Assembly (NCBI GenBank): GCA_030068075.1
Contig: CM057829.1
Coordinates: 85,861,132 to 85,925,131, forward strand
Origin: Paguma larvata
Taxonomy: Eukaryota > Chordata > Mammalia > Carnivora > Viverridae
Length of the DNA stretch: 64,000 bases
Reading direction: 5' to 3'
Shown here: positions 22,474-34,584 of the stretch, in pieces
Position numbering within the stretch: position 1 is the stretch's first letter
How the letters are laid out: every line of letters starts with the position of its first letter
The notes under the pieces: generated by a model
The model's input: the letters and a program-made list of their open reading frames with translations, nothing else
The model's database searches: none
What the model was told of the DNA's origin: nothing
Translations under genes and position numbers: made by a program

Positions 22474-25400
22474 GTAGGATAAAGAGTGAGCTGAATTACT
22501 TACCTAAGAATACAGGAAATGTGTCATTTTCTTTATTCCCAAGAGGAGAGAAAAAGGTTAAAACTACATCATGGAAATGGGCAGTGGCTGAAGACTCTGG
22601 TTGATGGCAGGAGGGAGATAAAAGATCCAACAATGACATAGCCAGCCAGGACACCAGAGATCGGTGTAGGTGACCTAGAGAACTTAACCCTGCTTGGACC
22701 ATGCAGAAATCTCTGGAGGCAGGATTACAGCAATTGATAGAATGAGTAATTGGGAGTTAGAGAAAATATTATTGATATTCTAATGGGCAGCTAACATCTG
22801 CATTGTGGTAGGTTTTACCTTCATTCATTTCACTTATTTTCAATAATACCTAGTGCATAACTTAACATGTTTTGGGTCACAAGTTCATATCTGTTCTCTC
22901 TAGGTGATGTAAATATAATTTATATGTTCAAGTGCCTCAACTCTTTATAGATATTTTGTAAATTTGAGACTTTCTTTACAGATTTTGAGTCTACTAATTA
23001 CCTATCTATTTTTGTGGTCTCAAGTGTGACAGAAGTACTATGGATCACCGTTTTAATTTAATGCATGTATTAAGTATGCTCCTAGTCAAGATGCTAATTT
23101 AGTAGAAATATTCTTGGCTTTAATTGTTTAGGTAGCATTATAAACTCTAAACATATGGACAGTCTAATGTGAAAAAATAGATAATAAAGCATTTTTTAAT
23201 GTAAATATTATTTATTGTGAATATACCCATGGTGTCTCTTTTTTTAAAGACTAGTAATGAGTTTGGTTCTATTTTAAAAAATGACTAATATGAACTCACA
23301 CTAATGCCAGTCATTCTTTTGATAATTAGACTGTAAGTGTAAAGTTTTCATTTTTTGAGAATTAGAGCCAACGTACAGAGGAGAAGCTTTACCATTAAAG
23401 GAGAAACTGTTGATACCTTATAAACCAGCCAGTAATTCTAGTTATTAGAAAAAAAATAGGAAATCTGTTTCACACAACACAATTCATTTCTATATTAATT
23501 CAATATTCTATACTTAGTTATTTTTTCAATATTCCATATATACTCATTTGTACTTTTTTTATGGAAATGATTAGAAATTTCCATAAATAAATGCCTACAG
23601 TGGGGTAGTAAACTTCCTCTGTGGATTGCCTGTATCCCTGCACTCTGGAAGAGTGTACCAAACCTGTAAGAGAGATTCCGTCATCTCTAGTTTGCATATG
23701 AGCCTGGTTGTGTTAAATCCTCCCCCAGCAGACAGAGTTATAAAGGAACCTGTGTGAGGTTGATGCCACAGCCTTCCCCGGAACTAACCCCCTAGTCTAG
23801 CATAAAGCTGGGTGCTGCCGGCCTCCAGGAGAATTGCAGAGAACTTGAGATGGTTTTCCACAATCCTGAGTTGGCTGGCAGAGTTCCAGCCTCGAGCGTC
23901 TTTCCTGAGAGCACGGACACGTTCAGCTCTCTGCATCCCGTTCTGCACTAGTAAGGGTCCTAGCGCTGCATTACGCACCATAGGTTTCTGCTAAAGCGTG
24001 TACGTACGGCTCTATATCAACAGATGTATTTTCTGTCGTTGAAAAACAAATAGCAGAGCCACCAGACTTGACCTATCCTGACCCATGTATACTGAGAGCT
24101 GTTTTTCTAAACATCCTATTCTATAGACATTGTTAGTCTTGACCAGTTTTTGCTTTTGAGCGCAGGGAGTTTGGGAGTCAGTAAATTCCAGCGGCCGAGG
24201 CAAAAAAAAAAAAGTTTCTTGTTTGGCAGTCACCTGTCATCCTTTCTGTGGTATGTGTTCATCCATTTGTCACAACGTTTTGTGAGGAGCTGAACAGGGA
24301 AGCTTAAGAAAAATGCCTTACTCTTGTCTTGATGATAGAAAGCATTTCTCATTGCTGGTAACATGGTGGTAACTTTTCATTCCTTCTGGCAGTTTTTAAA
24401 GACTTATTTGACTTTGGGGGAACCTGCAGTATATCTTTAAGGCACGGTTCAAAAGTATAAGACAGGGCTGTTCATTTTCAATTTTGGCTGAAAAGTCTTC
24501 ACTTCGACTGTGGCACTTCAAAGTTAGGGAAAACTTGGCTTTAAAAATGGATGCTGATAGGAGATGGCATATTTAATGACAAATGTATCTATAGAAAGCT
24601 GTTAAGATGCAGATTATCCCCCCCTGGGGTGGGGGAGGGAGATCAAAACTGCCAATCTATAAAATGTACTCGATAGAGGGAGGCATAGAATCTATCTTTG
24701 CAAGTGCTTTGATTGCAGGGGACAGTATAGCAGCATGTGGCATCATAACTCAGAGCAGGCAAATCAGCTTGATGACTTTCAAAGCCAGGAATACTGCTGC
24801 AGGCAAGGGTACTCCAGTCTAGGAGAAATTAAAACATATAGAGACTGTTATTAATTCCATATCTATTTTTGTATAGTCAAATCTGTATGCAAATCCTTAG
24901 CATCTCATTTCAGCAGATTAATCTAAAAGTGAGGAGTGTTATGTGAAGAGAATGTAATGATAAGCTGTGCACATAACACTGCTAAAGGCATGTGGGCTGC
25001 GAACTTGGATGCTTTTTTAAAATTTATTTTTTGTACTGAGAAGAACTGGTTTTTATTTATGCAATCATTTGTAAATTATTTCAATGGAGGAAAACAATAG
25101 GACCAGTTTCTAAGGTTTTCCTTTGCAATCCTGACTTGGCAAAAGTTATGGCACTGGGTTTTTGAGGCACCTCCCGTGGTTTAACATTCCAGAAGTAATC
25201 AGCCAAATAACTAACTAGGAATTTTATGTTTACTTCCACCTAGTAACCCAGTATCTCATTTTTAAGCATTGTCATGTGAGTGAAAATTTGTATGTAAGGG
25301 TAAGGAATCTAATTACCGTGTGCAGATTAAGGAAAAAAAAAACTATTACGAATGCATCTGTAGAAGAGAGTAAATAATAATTCCGAAGAGCATGAAGATA

Positions 25401-26760
25401 AATTGTACGCCTTGCTTAGGAGAGAGGATGTAATAGCTACATTCTAATCCATTGGTTGTACGTTTAATCTATAATGGGCAGACTCTGATACATATAGTAG
25501 CATAAATATTTTCAAATAGTGTCATAAACAGATAGTTTACTGCAGTAGATATTAATTCCATCCCATATTTCTAAAACAAGGAGAAAAACCATCAAAGTTT
25601 TGAAATAACGGGTGGGAGCTTTGCCCTCTGCTCCCTCTCATTTGAAGAAATGATTATAGGCGAGCTGGACATTAATTTGGTGGTTATGGCCCAGATCAAA
25701 AGCACTTCAGTCATTTTAACCCTGAAGACTTGTGAGGTCTCAATAGATTTGATTATTCTTGTGTAGTTATGCTGAGAAGGAATGATGGGACATTCAATTT
25801 TTAATCGGGTAAGAAAAGGAAGATTGGGAAGAAAGCAAACATGTCTCTGTATTTATTTGGACATACATTTTGACTCTGTAGGCAGCCCCAGCTTTCTCAA
25901 GTGTATTTTCTTTTCCTATGATTTTATTTTAAAATGAGACAGTCCGTAAGAAATGCAGAGAAGACTTTCTTTGAGGGCAGGAAGCTCGTTTCTCTGTTCT
26001 TTGTGGATTTACTCTGCAGATAAAGCTTTCATTGATCTTAAAAGTAGTTGCAAGCTTCAGAGAGAATACTTAAAAAATAAAGCCCTCCAGTTAATAAAAG
26101 CCATGGTCAATTATGTGAAAGATATAATCTCCTTATTGGGGTTGAGCGAGAGAGTAATGATTGGCTTGGACAGGTTCTCTTCCCTTTAAGTATCCTTTAG
26201 TATCAATTGTTCCAGGCCAGCTGGGGATCGTGCACTAGTACTCTGGATTCTGGTTGACTTGACTCCTGGCCATGGAGTTGATGGTGGGGACCTCTTCAAA
26301 GTATTTGAACTGCCAAAGCAAAAATTATACTGGACAAAGTCAAGCAGATAAGAAAGACTTTGTTCAAGACTGTTGCAATAGGGGAGGGAGACCAGAATGC
26401 AGTCTGAAATCAACTCCTCTGAAGAACAAGGAGGGTTTTGAAGCACTGGGGTGAGCTAGTAGAAAAGTACCGAAGGAGTTTTGGAGGAAGGCTGATCAAT
26501 GTGATTTTTGAGCACATTCAGTTGCCCCTGATTTTGTAAATGTTCTTCACCGTGATGAGGCCATTCGTGTTTTCTGATTGGCACCCATCGACGTGAGGCT
26601 GCTACCCTCCATAGAACTTGGGAGATAGGGACATTAACTTCCTTGATGATTACATTTCAATGGGATGGCTTCTAAGTCTGGGAGGAAGAGCTTCCCAGGT
26701 TGTAAAACTTGCAAGAAGCTTCCTAAGTGACTTATACCTCAGGGAGGCAGAGAAAGAATT
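22474..26760 (+). other. KLHL32 intron, repeat-poor stretch
   Basis: About 4.3 kb with no L1, SINE or other transposon that I can see and no recognisable exon, in sharp contrast to the rest of the window. The short open frames lack splice-site support or protein-like features. Confidence 0.6.
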
Positions 26761-26770
26761 TACAGGTTTT

Positions 26771-26997
26771 CTTTTTTTTTTTTAATTTTTTTAACGTTTA
26801 TTTATTTTTGAGAGACATAGAGACAGAGTATGAGCAGGGGAAGGGCAGAGAGAGAGGGATACACAGAATGTGAAGCAGGCTCCAGGCTCTGAGCCGTCAG
26901 CACAGAGCCCGATGTGGGGCTCGAACTTACAGAGTGTGAGATCATGACCTGAGCTGAAGTTGGCCGCTTAGCCAACTGAGCCGCCCAGGCACTCCCC
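26771..26997 (-). mobile_element. Carnivore tRNA-Lys SINE with target-site duplication
   Basis: Plus strand TTTTTTTAACGTTTATTTAT tail and GAGCCGCCCAGGCACTCCC head. The duplication TACAGGTTTT lies at 26761-26770 and 26998-27007. Confidence 0.96.
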
Positions 26998-27828
26998 TAC
27001 AGGTTTTATAAAGTGAGAGCCTTAAGAAAAGGTAGGTCAGGGGCCTAAGAGACAGAAGGAAACCTGTGTAAAGTTTAGTCAAACTGAGAAAAATGTTAAC
27101 ACTGTTTTGGTCATTATCGTAACAGGACATACTTTTTGAATTAAAAAAAATTCAATAGGAAACATTTGTAGTGTGGCTCAGTTTTAGATCTTTGTTGCAA
27201 AATTAGCTGCTTTTATGTGATACTTATTAAAATGTTATTTGCTTTATACCAGCATCTAGAACTATGTATAAGGCAAAAATCTCTAAGATTTTTTTGGGGG
27301 AGGGCAGTTTTCATAGTCTTGTTATTTTATTACCTAACATTTAATATCTCCTAGTATTCTTTTCTTATAGTGCTGTCTTATGTTTTTTAGTTTTTCCGTT
27401 TGGTGGTAAAAACTAAAGTTAGAATTAGTAGTTTCTGGGTTTCACGGGGCACAGTGTATACCACAAACATGAAAAAATAGGGACAGATAGGAGAAACTTT
27501 GTTAGGAAGGTAAGGATTGTTTAGTGGTTCTTGACTAAGCAGGTCTTGAGTCTTTGGATCTAAGCACTTGTCAAGAAGGCTTTAGAAGAGTTGCTAACAA
27601 TAACTACATGCAGTGCTGTTAGTCACATGGGGCTTAGCAAGCGCTTGAAATTTGGCGAATCTGGATTGAAATGTGCCGTGTCAAATATACATTGGGTTTT
27701 GAAGACACTATGGAAAAAAGGAACATAAAATATGTCCACAAGTTTTATATCAATTTCACATTGAACTGATAATATTTTGGCTATGTTGAGTTAAATAAAA
27801 TTTATAATAAGTTTACTTTTACTATTTC
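26998..27828 (+). other. KLHL32 intron, no gene seen
   Basis: AT-rich intronic sequence between two SINEs; no exon, RNA gene or recognisable repeat. Confidence 0.6.
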
Positions 27829-28056
27829 TTTTTATTTTTTTAAGGTTTATTTATTTTGAGAGGGAGAGAGTGTGTGTACTCACTTGCATGCACAAGTGAG
27901 GTAGGGGCAGAGAGAGAGGGAGAGAGAGAATCCCAAGCAGGCTCCATGCTGTCAGCACAGAGCCTGATGTGGGGCTGGATCCCATGAATCATGAGATCAT
28001 GACCTGAGCCAAAACCAAGAGTTGGACGCTTAACTGACTGAGCCACCTAGGCATTT
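27829..28056 (-). mobile_element. Carnivore tRNA-Lys SINE
   Basis: Plus strand TTTTTTTAAGGTTTATTTAT tail and GACTGAGCCACCTAGGCAT head. ATTTCTTTTT and ATTTCTCTTTTT on the two sides suggest a target-site duplication. Confidence 0.93.
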
Positions 28057-28645
28057 CTCTTTTTAGTTTTTAATGTGGCTACTGGAAAATTTAAAATTAC
28101 ATCTGTGATTCATATTGGTGGCCTTGTTAAATATATTTGGACAGCTTTGGCTCTAGAATTCTTTTGATAAGTAATGTCTTTTCTTAGATATGGTTCTTCC
28201 AAAGAGATATCAAGACATCACTGTGTTAGTATACAGAAGATTAGAGCTATAAAATTGCCAGTTTAGCTAAGGACAAGAATTTTCCATATAATTCTGTCCT
28301 GGGCATACATTGCACAGAGATTTGTCTATGTGTGCCATGTCCATCCCCACTCCCTGCCGTCCTCTGCCCCTCATCCTGGCCAGGCAGAGCAGCTTGCCAG
28401 AAGTGGGGCCTCTTGGTAATCTCAGCACACTTGTTGCTTGCTCTCAACTGGATTGCTTCTGAAATGTTTCTTGAAAATGAAACTGCTTCAACAATAAGCT
28501 TCTTAATTATGTCATGGGTTCACCACGAGGGTATACAAACAGATCCTCAGCAGTAGCTAATTTTCCTTTAATTGTATCTCATTCTTGTGTTGGAATATCC
28601 TATTTCGTATTCATGAAAGCTCTAACACATGTTAATCCATTACAG
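28057..28645 (+). other. KLHL32 intron upstream of the first visible exon
   Basis: Unique sequence ending in the acceptor TAATCCATTACAG. No further coding exon is seen here or anywhere to the left, so the preceding KLHL32 exon lies outside the window and this intron exceeds 28 kb. Confidence 0.7.
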
Positions 28646-28704
28646 GTGGAGTAACTAACACAGCACAATATCAGAACAGACTAATGGTATATGAACCTAA
28701 CCAG
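28646..28704 (+). CDS. KLHL32: KLHL32 coding exon (kelch domain)
   Basis: A 59-base exon between acceptor ATTACAG and donor CCAG/GTAAGA. It starts with two bases of a split Gly codon, giving (G)GVTNTAQYQNRLMVYEPNQ: the Gly-Gly doublet ending one kelch strand, then the LMVYEPNQ strand of the next part of the blade. It ends in phase 0. The sequence agrees with my memory of human KLHL32, a BTB-BACK-kelch protein of about 620 residues. BTB-kelch proteins commonly act as substrate adaptors of cullin-3 ubiquitin ligases; the specific substrate of KLHL32 is not something I can state. It is one of four exons in this window encoding the C-terminal propeller. Confidence 0.95.
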
Positions 28705-31114
28705 GTAAGAATCATAGAAGAAAAACTCATTACCTTAATTAAAATGAATTTTAAAAGATTTCCACAGTAATTAGTAGTTGGAATGCCAAGTCTGTACACA
28801 CACGTGCATCTTAAACTTATGTAGAGAAATGGAAGCATCTGGATAAACTGCCTTTTGGTTGCTTTTTTTTTCTCACAAAATTTCAGCTCCTTTAGTTTTA
28901 TGCTACACACAATGGTTAACTCTTTCAGAGTTTTGCATAATGTAGAAAGAAGGGTAAATATGTTGATGACTTAAAGGCCCTTTATTTCCATTATTTAAGT
29001 GACTATTCATATTCAGGGGCATCCAAAGAACGGATTTTGATTGACCTGTTGCTGTGTGCTTTTAGAAGGTGTGTCCTTCCAAGAGGGGAACATACTGATT
29101 GTTTCATTACTCCCAAAGAAAGTAATAACTTTTAGGTAACTCAGTATAGCCAGAATGTTCTAGAGCAGTGTCTAGGACAAGTCTGAAGTAGAAGTATCCG
29201 AAAAGCGTATGTATTTCATTTAACACATGGTGCCTGAACTGGAAGCATTTCGATGGTGTCTGTCCCTTCTCTGTCCACTTGTCATACACACTCAGTGACT
29301 TTTTTGTCCCCAAAAGTACTATTTTCATTCTCTTTTCCTTCTACCAAAATAGCTGTGGCCTCAGCAAACGTTTTCAGAATTGCACCATGTCTATGATTTT
29401 GGTAATTTAAATATTTTTCATAAGTATGACAGGATTCCAAAATGATTTGAACTGGGGACTTAACATTCATCAGCTGGAGCTAACGGAACGTGAAACAACA
29501 GGTTAGCTTTGGCAGCCTGGGTCAGGATTGGCCACCAAGTGTGCATCCTGAATGACCTCGGTCAGCGTGGTATCTTTTTATTTCAACATCACTTGATTCT
29601 GAATTTAACGAAGGTATTTCTCTTTGCAAGTGTGTTTCCTGATGTCATTAGAAGCTGTAGATTTCAGAGACCTCATGTCCATGGGCCAGATGTCTCAAGA
29701 GGGATCATTAATTGCAGTTCCTTGAGTTCGGTGCACACGTGGTTAAAGAGGAAGAAGGTGTTAAGGTTTCTCAAATGAGCTCTGTTTCATGTTTGTATAC
29801 ACATGCTCTTTTTAAAAATTCTGCGGGCATATTGTTTACGGTGGGTACTGGCAAACATCACATCTGCTTGCCGCTTGCTCGGAATCTCAATAACTCTATC
29901 ATTCAGCCCTGGTGCTTATTTCTCTTCGAGGCCTTTGTGGAGAGTCGATAATGCCTGCCATCTGCCACAGAGCACATCGCTACCTGCCAACAGGCAGGCT
30001 GGGGTGACCTCTGCTTCCCCACCACTGATTAGTATTCACACGCTAGCTTATTAGGAATGACCCCACTAGGCTTCTCTGTTTCTTTGCCTTTGCAGCGGTT
30101 GGCGGCTCACCTGGCAGGCACGGCAGTGAAGGAAGCTAAAGATATAATCAGGGGATGCAGGCAGGCTTTATAAACCAGATGGCGTCCACAGTCCTGTGGC
30201 AGGGGACCGGACTGCTAATGCACACGTCAATGCCTAGTAGTGGAATAGGTTGCCTCATAGAAAGCACCTGAGGAAAGCATCATCAAGAGTTTTGAGTTAA
30301 ATCCACTCATGTGAAGTGTATCAAAGATATTTCTTTGCAGAACATCTGAAAGAAAGGTTCGGCTACTTTACTAAAGATGACATTTGATTGGAAGGAGATT
30401 CTTAGGACATGTTGAAAAAGGGGGAGCAAAAAATGCAAGCCTTTCAAACTGTACAAACCATTCTTTTTTAAGTACATCTTTAAAAGAGAAATTAGAAACG
30501 AGCTGGTAGTTAGGCCTTTAGTGAATGGACCAATATTTATATCAATTTTTTTTTTTGCTGATCTCTTTACAGCTTTGTAAACTGGTGAAATTCTATGTAT
30601 TCAAAACATCATATGATTTTCTGTTCAAAATCCAAATTTTTCTTGGCAGAAGGAATCTTGGGGTTAGTGCTCATGTAGAAAGGAAATGGTTAAGTTTGCT
30701 TACCTGTTCATTACTTAATTGAGGTATAAATTAAGGTCATATTTGATTTTCATCTGATTTTGCAATTGACATTAGATTTTTGAAAGGAGCCACATTTAAG
30801 GGGAGTTGAGCATGTCCTTCCCGTTACTAGCATGACCCAGGACCAAATAGTTGAGGTTTCACCATTCTCAAAGTTGTATAAAACTTGGCTTTCTACCAGA
30901 GTAACAAACATGTGTCTAGAAATAACTTTCCCCAGTTTGGTGGAAGGTGTGATTCTAAATATGTTAAAAGGGACTAATACAAAGGCCACATGGAACTTTG
31001 TTGTGAAACGAGATCTTGGCTCTTCCACGGATCGTTCCTTTTGGACAGAACAGCAACGTCACCCTAACCCTAGCTTATGTAGAAGCCTTGGGTAGCCGTC
31101 AATTATTATCACAA
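28705..31114 (+). other. KLHL32 intron, unique sequence
   Basis: Repeat-poor intronic sequence following the donor GTAAGA. No exon or transposon is recognised. Open frames such as 29509-29778 have no supporting splice or family evidence. Confidence 0.6.
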
Positions 31115-31331
31115 TAATGTTTTTAAAGTGTGTATTTATTGGACATTTATTATGTGTCAGTCACTCTTCTAAATGTTTCATGAGTATTAACTAATTTAAT
31201 CCTCATAACAAGCTTGTCAGGTAAGATATGACTCCTCTGTTACAGATGAGGAAACAGGCACAGTGAGGTTAAATAAGTTGCTCGAGGTCACACGAAGCTT
31301 TAAAAGTTAGGCATTTGGGATCCAGAGCCTC
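31115..31331 (+). mobile_element. MIR element, long copy
   Basis: Nearly the whole MIR consensus order is visible: TTATTATGTGTCAGTCACT, ATTAACTAATTTAATCCTCA, then CAGATGAGGAAACAGGCAC and GGTTAAATAAGTTGCTCGAG. Confidence 0.85.
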
Positions 31332-31342
31332 CCTTCTTTCTT

Positions 31343-31569
31343 TTTTTTAAATTTTTTTAATGTTTATCTATTTTTGAGAGAGAGAGATAGAGACAGACAG
31401 AGCATGAGCAGGGGAGGGACACAGACAGAGAGGGAGACACAGAATCTAAAACGGACTCCAGGCTCTGAGCTGTCAGCACAGAGCCCCACGCAGGGCTCGA
31501 ACTCCGGAACGGTGAGATCATGACCTGAGCCGAAGTCGGACGCTCAACCGACTGAGCCACCCAGGCGCC
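31343..31569 (-). mobile_element. Carnivore tRNA-Lys SINE, young, with target-site duplication
   Basis: Well-preserved copy with surviving CpGs at the head (CGACTGAGCCACCCAGGCGC). The duplication CCTTCTTTCTT lies at 31332-31342 and 31570-31580. Confidence 0.97.
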
Positions 31570-31580
31570 CCTTCTTTCTT

Positions 31581-31628
31581 CTTTTTTTTTTTTAATGTTT
31601 TATTTATTTATTTTTGAGGAGGGGGAGG

Positions 31629-31674
<46 letters not shown>

Positions 31675-31790
31675 ATCCCAAGCATGTTCTGCATCATCAG
31701 CACAGAACCTAAGGTCACTGAACTCTGAGATCATGACCTGAGCCAAAATCAAGAGTCGGACACTTAACCAACTGAGCCACCACGTGCCCC
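31581..31790 (-). mobile_element. Carnivore tRNA-Lys SINE with (GA)n body
   Basis: Follows the previous SINE directly and in the same orientation. The body contains a long GA run near 31630-31670. The head is more diverged (GAGCCACCACGTGCCCC), so this is the older of the two. Confidence 0.93.
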
Positions 31791-32161
31791 AAGCGCCTGT
31801 TTTCTTGATTATTATACCTAACCAGGTGCTTTCACTCTTATGCAATTTGCATGAGTAAGTTCTCTCATTTGGGTGAGACAACCATCATGAAAACTTCTAT
31901 ATTCTCATGGGCTTCCGTTATAAAATGAAAAATGCCCTATAAAATGCAACCTTATGTAAGTTGCAAAATAAAGTTGGACTCTATGGTTCTTCTGCACTTG
32001 CTCTCAGGTAAGATGCCCAGACCTTTCAATCTGTAAGCAGCATTCAAATAGAAAGCGATCGACACACATTAGACTCCCAGCTACTAACGAGGCGTGGCTG
32101 TTTTCTGCCATGGAGGTCTCTGTTAACAGAATTCACCTGAGTTGTTTTTCCCCTCCCCTAG

Positions 32162-32354
32162 AATAAATGGATTAGCCGCAGCCCTATGCTCCAGAGGAGG
32201 GTCTACCATTCCATGGCGGCAGTTCAGAGAAAGCTTTATGTTCTCGGAGGCAATGACCTGGACTACAATAACGACCGGATCCTCGTGCGGCATATAGATT
32301 CGTACAACATAGACACCGACCAGTGGACGCGCTGTAATTTCAACCTGTTGACTG
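32162..32354 (+). CDS. KLHL32: KLHL32 coding exon (kelch blades), with GC donor
   Basis: A 193-base exon after the pyrimidine-rich acceptor CCCCTCCCCTAG. It opens in phase 0 with NKWISRSPM and continues through YHSMAAVQRKLYVLGG to DQWTRCNFNLLT, ending with the first base of a Gly codon. The spaced Gly-Gly and Trp residues and the LYVLGG strand are the kelch signature, spanning one full blade and part of the next. The downstream intron begins GCAAGT, not GT. The only GT nearby (32359) would put the next exon out of frame with an immediate stop, so the GC site must be the donor used. Joining to the next exon restores the Gly codon and gives LTGQNESG. Confidence 0.96.
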
Positions 32355-34029
32355 GCAAGTACCTTTGACCAAGTAACTCAGGAAAAGCAGAAATTCAAGA
32401 AATTGCCTCCCTTGTTTCCTTATATGTCTTCGGTGTATCTCTAAATATCAAGCGGCTGGTGGCAGAATACCTTGCTTTTATTAACCAGAAAGGCACACAT
32501 TGTAACACAAAGTCACTCCATCAGGTGGCCGAGATAGTTTCTTGGCTTCTCTTTGTGCAACTCCTCACTTGGCTGAGAGAGGTATGTCAAGTCCTTTCTT
32601 GTGGATAAATATTCACAGAGGAATTTTGATACTTAGGAGGAACCAGAGAATTAACTCTTTACAGGAGCAATTTTTTTTTTTTCTTTTCACTTTTGGTCCT
32701 CTCTTATTTAGGTTCAGGGGTAAGGTCTTCACTATTTGTTACTGCCAGATACGGTTTCAGGCTATATTCTCCTAACAACGAAATCTTAGAGCAGTCTGTG
32801 CCTAGGGGGTTGGTGGTGTTTCTGGCCACACAGCCCTCCAAGCATTATCAAGTGTAACGCTAGGTATGGAGCCCCATCTCAAAAGGGAATAAAAGGAAAG
32901 CTATGAACAACTTACCCCTAACGTTTCTTTCCAGAGTAGAAAACCGTTCATTCCCTTGTCGGCTTGCATTATAAACCTCCAAGGGGATCATGTCTTTCCA
33001 GGCTGCTCTACTAATAGGAAAATCCAGAATGGTGGGCAGGACTAGCACCTGAGGACATCTTAATATGCTGAGTGAACGCTCAACCACTCAGGGCTGCGGG
33101 TGGGGGGGCAACACTGAGTGCAGAGCCCATGGGAAAGGGTTAGATGTCTTGTGCGGAGCTCTTGTTTCTGTGAAATTGATCTTTAGGGCCCACCTACGAG
33201 GACTTACCTCTCTCTGGGTTGCTGTCCTAGCACCTTAGCCCCTCAGTCCCTGGATCTGTGATTCTGTCTGCCATAGGATCCAGCTTATTTATTACCCCAG
33301 TCAATCCTGTGTCAGCCCATCAATAAAAAGAGACTGTCTCACACTCTCTGATGGCCTCCAGGGAAGAATATGTGGTAGTGAGTTATTCCGTCTTCTTTTT
33401 TAAATGGGGGAGGAACCTTCCATCATTTTGGTGTGTCAGTATCTAGGGACTACCCCGTCTGGTCCCAGATTGGGAGCTTTAATATAGTCTTAAAACTGTG
33501 GTGTATGCAAAGGAAAGGAGGGTAGTAACTTTATCAATCTTTTCTGTCATTTGTCTTCATTTGGGAAACACCGGGGGCATGGCTCTGTTTTATTGGCTTC
33601 TTGGGGTTGCAGCTGTTACTTTACAAATGTAAGCACTTGCTTTAAAGCATGTGTTGGTACAAGAGGTGTATTGCATTTTGAAAATATCCTTATTTCCACC
33701 ACTGTAAGTTAATGGCATACAACAGAGTATAGAACTCTTATTTCGTTATTGCTTATTATTGCTGCATTTAATGCTGTATTTACTACCTCGCCTGGCTAGT
33801 ACGTGTTTTGGCTTGGTTCTGACCTGACACAGATTCATTCTCTGTGAAGGAGTGGTTAATTCTTCTCTCTGAGTACAGGGAGGCAGTGATTAGTTGCTGC
33901 GAAAATCCTGTGGAGCCTACAAGTGTGCCACAGGGGGAAACAGTTTCCCTCAGTGGCAAAAGGGTTAATTAAGACATGCAAGGAAAATGGATTTATTTTT
34001 TTCTGTTCATTCAATCCTCTTTACTTTAG
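32355..34029 (+). other. KLHL32: KLHL32 GC-AG intron
   Basis: A 1,675-base intron starting GCAAGT and ending TTTACTTTAG. GC-AG introns are about one percent of mammalian introns and are handled by the major spliceosome. The positions after the C (AAGT) match the donor consensus fully, as is typical of GC donors. No transposon is seen inside, and the open frames at 32542-32775 and 32860-33087 look spurious. Confidence 0.9.
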
Positions 34030-34124
34030 GCCAAAATGAATCTGGAGTTGCTGTCCATAATGAGAGAATATATTTAGTTGGTGGATATTCGATTTGGACA
34101 AATGAGCCTCTGGCTTGTATCCAG
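34030..34124 (+). CDS. KLHL32: KLHL32 coding exon (last kelch strand region)
   Basis: A 95-base exon between acceptor TTTACTTTAG and donor CCAG/GTGAGT. It starts with the last two bases of the split Gly codon and reads QNESGVAVHNERIYLVGG, then YSIWTNEPLACIQ. IYLVGG is the characteristic kelch strand with its Gly pair. It ends in phase 0, matching the terminal exon. From memory, human has Gly where this copy has Glu in HNERIY. Confidence 0.95.
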
Positions 34125-34353
34125 GTGAGTGGTTGAAGTTCCTTTTGAAGTTCGTTCAGGTGGTTCAGTGAGGTTATTTTTTTTTGCAGTGCTGCTACTG
34201 AAGGAAGAGATATTTACTCCTAGAAAGAGGTTTGAGCTCCCTTCGTGTAACTAGTTCAGTTACTAAACTTCATCCTGCTTCCTAAAAATGATGTCTAATA
34301 AATGATTGAGCCCTACTGAAAATAAAGGTGGGGAGGAGCTTTGAAAATAGATA

Positions 34354-34584
34354 CAGTAAAACCTTGGATTGTGAGTAACTTTTTCTGCCACTGTTAGGCA
34401 AGAGGAGCAAACATTTTTAACTTGATAAGTGAGTGAGGTCTTGCAATACAAGTAGTATGTGACACCGAATGTCACGTGATCACAGCTGAGCCAATGGTTC
34501 TTGAAATTCACTGATAACCGAGTGGTTTGCATTACACGCATGTTTCCGGAATGACTTAGTGTTGCAAACCAAGGTTTTCCTGCA
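34354..34584 (+). mobile_element. Tc1/mariner-type MITE, about 230 bp
   Basis: Starts CAGTAAAACCTTGG just after TA and ends CCAAGGTTTTCCTG, so the ends are inverted repeats. The inside is non-coding. A second copy in the opposite orientation lies at 56554-56794. TA flanking and the CAG...CTG ends suggest a Tigger/pogo-like family; the exact family name is not certain. Confidence 0.8.

Noticed and set aside
24600..24900. Possible tRNA gene or structured RNA in the repeat-poor intron
   Set aside because: No clover-leaf with A and B box promoter elements was found; the only tRNA-like sequences in the window are SINE heads.
17390..30054. Other short intronic ORFs (for example 25953-26189, 29509-30054)
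   Set aside because: Expected by chance at this length; none shows a motif, conserved phase with flanking exons or a recognisable family.
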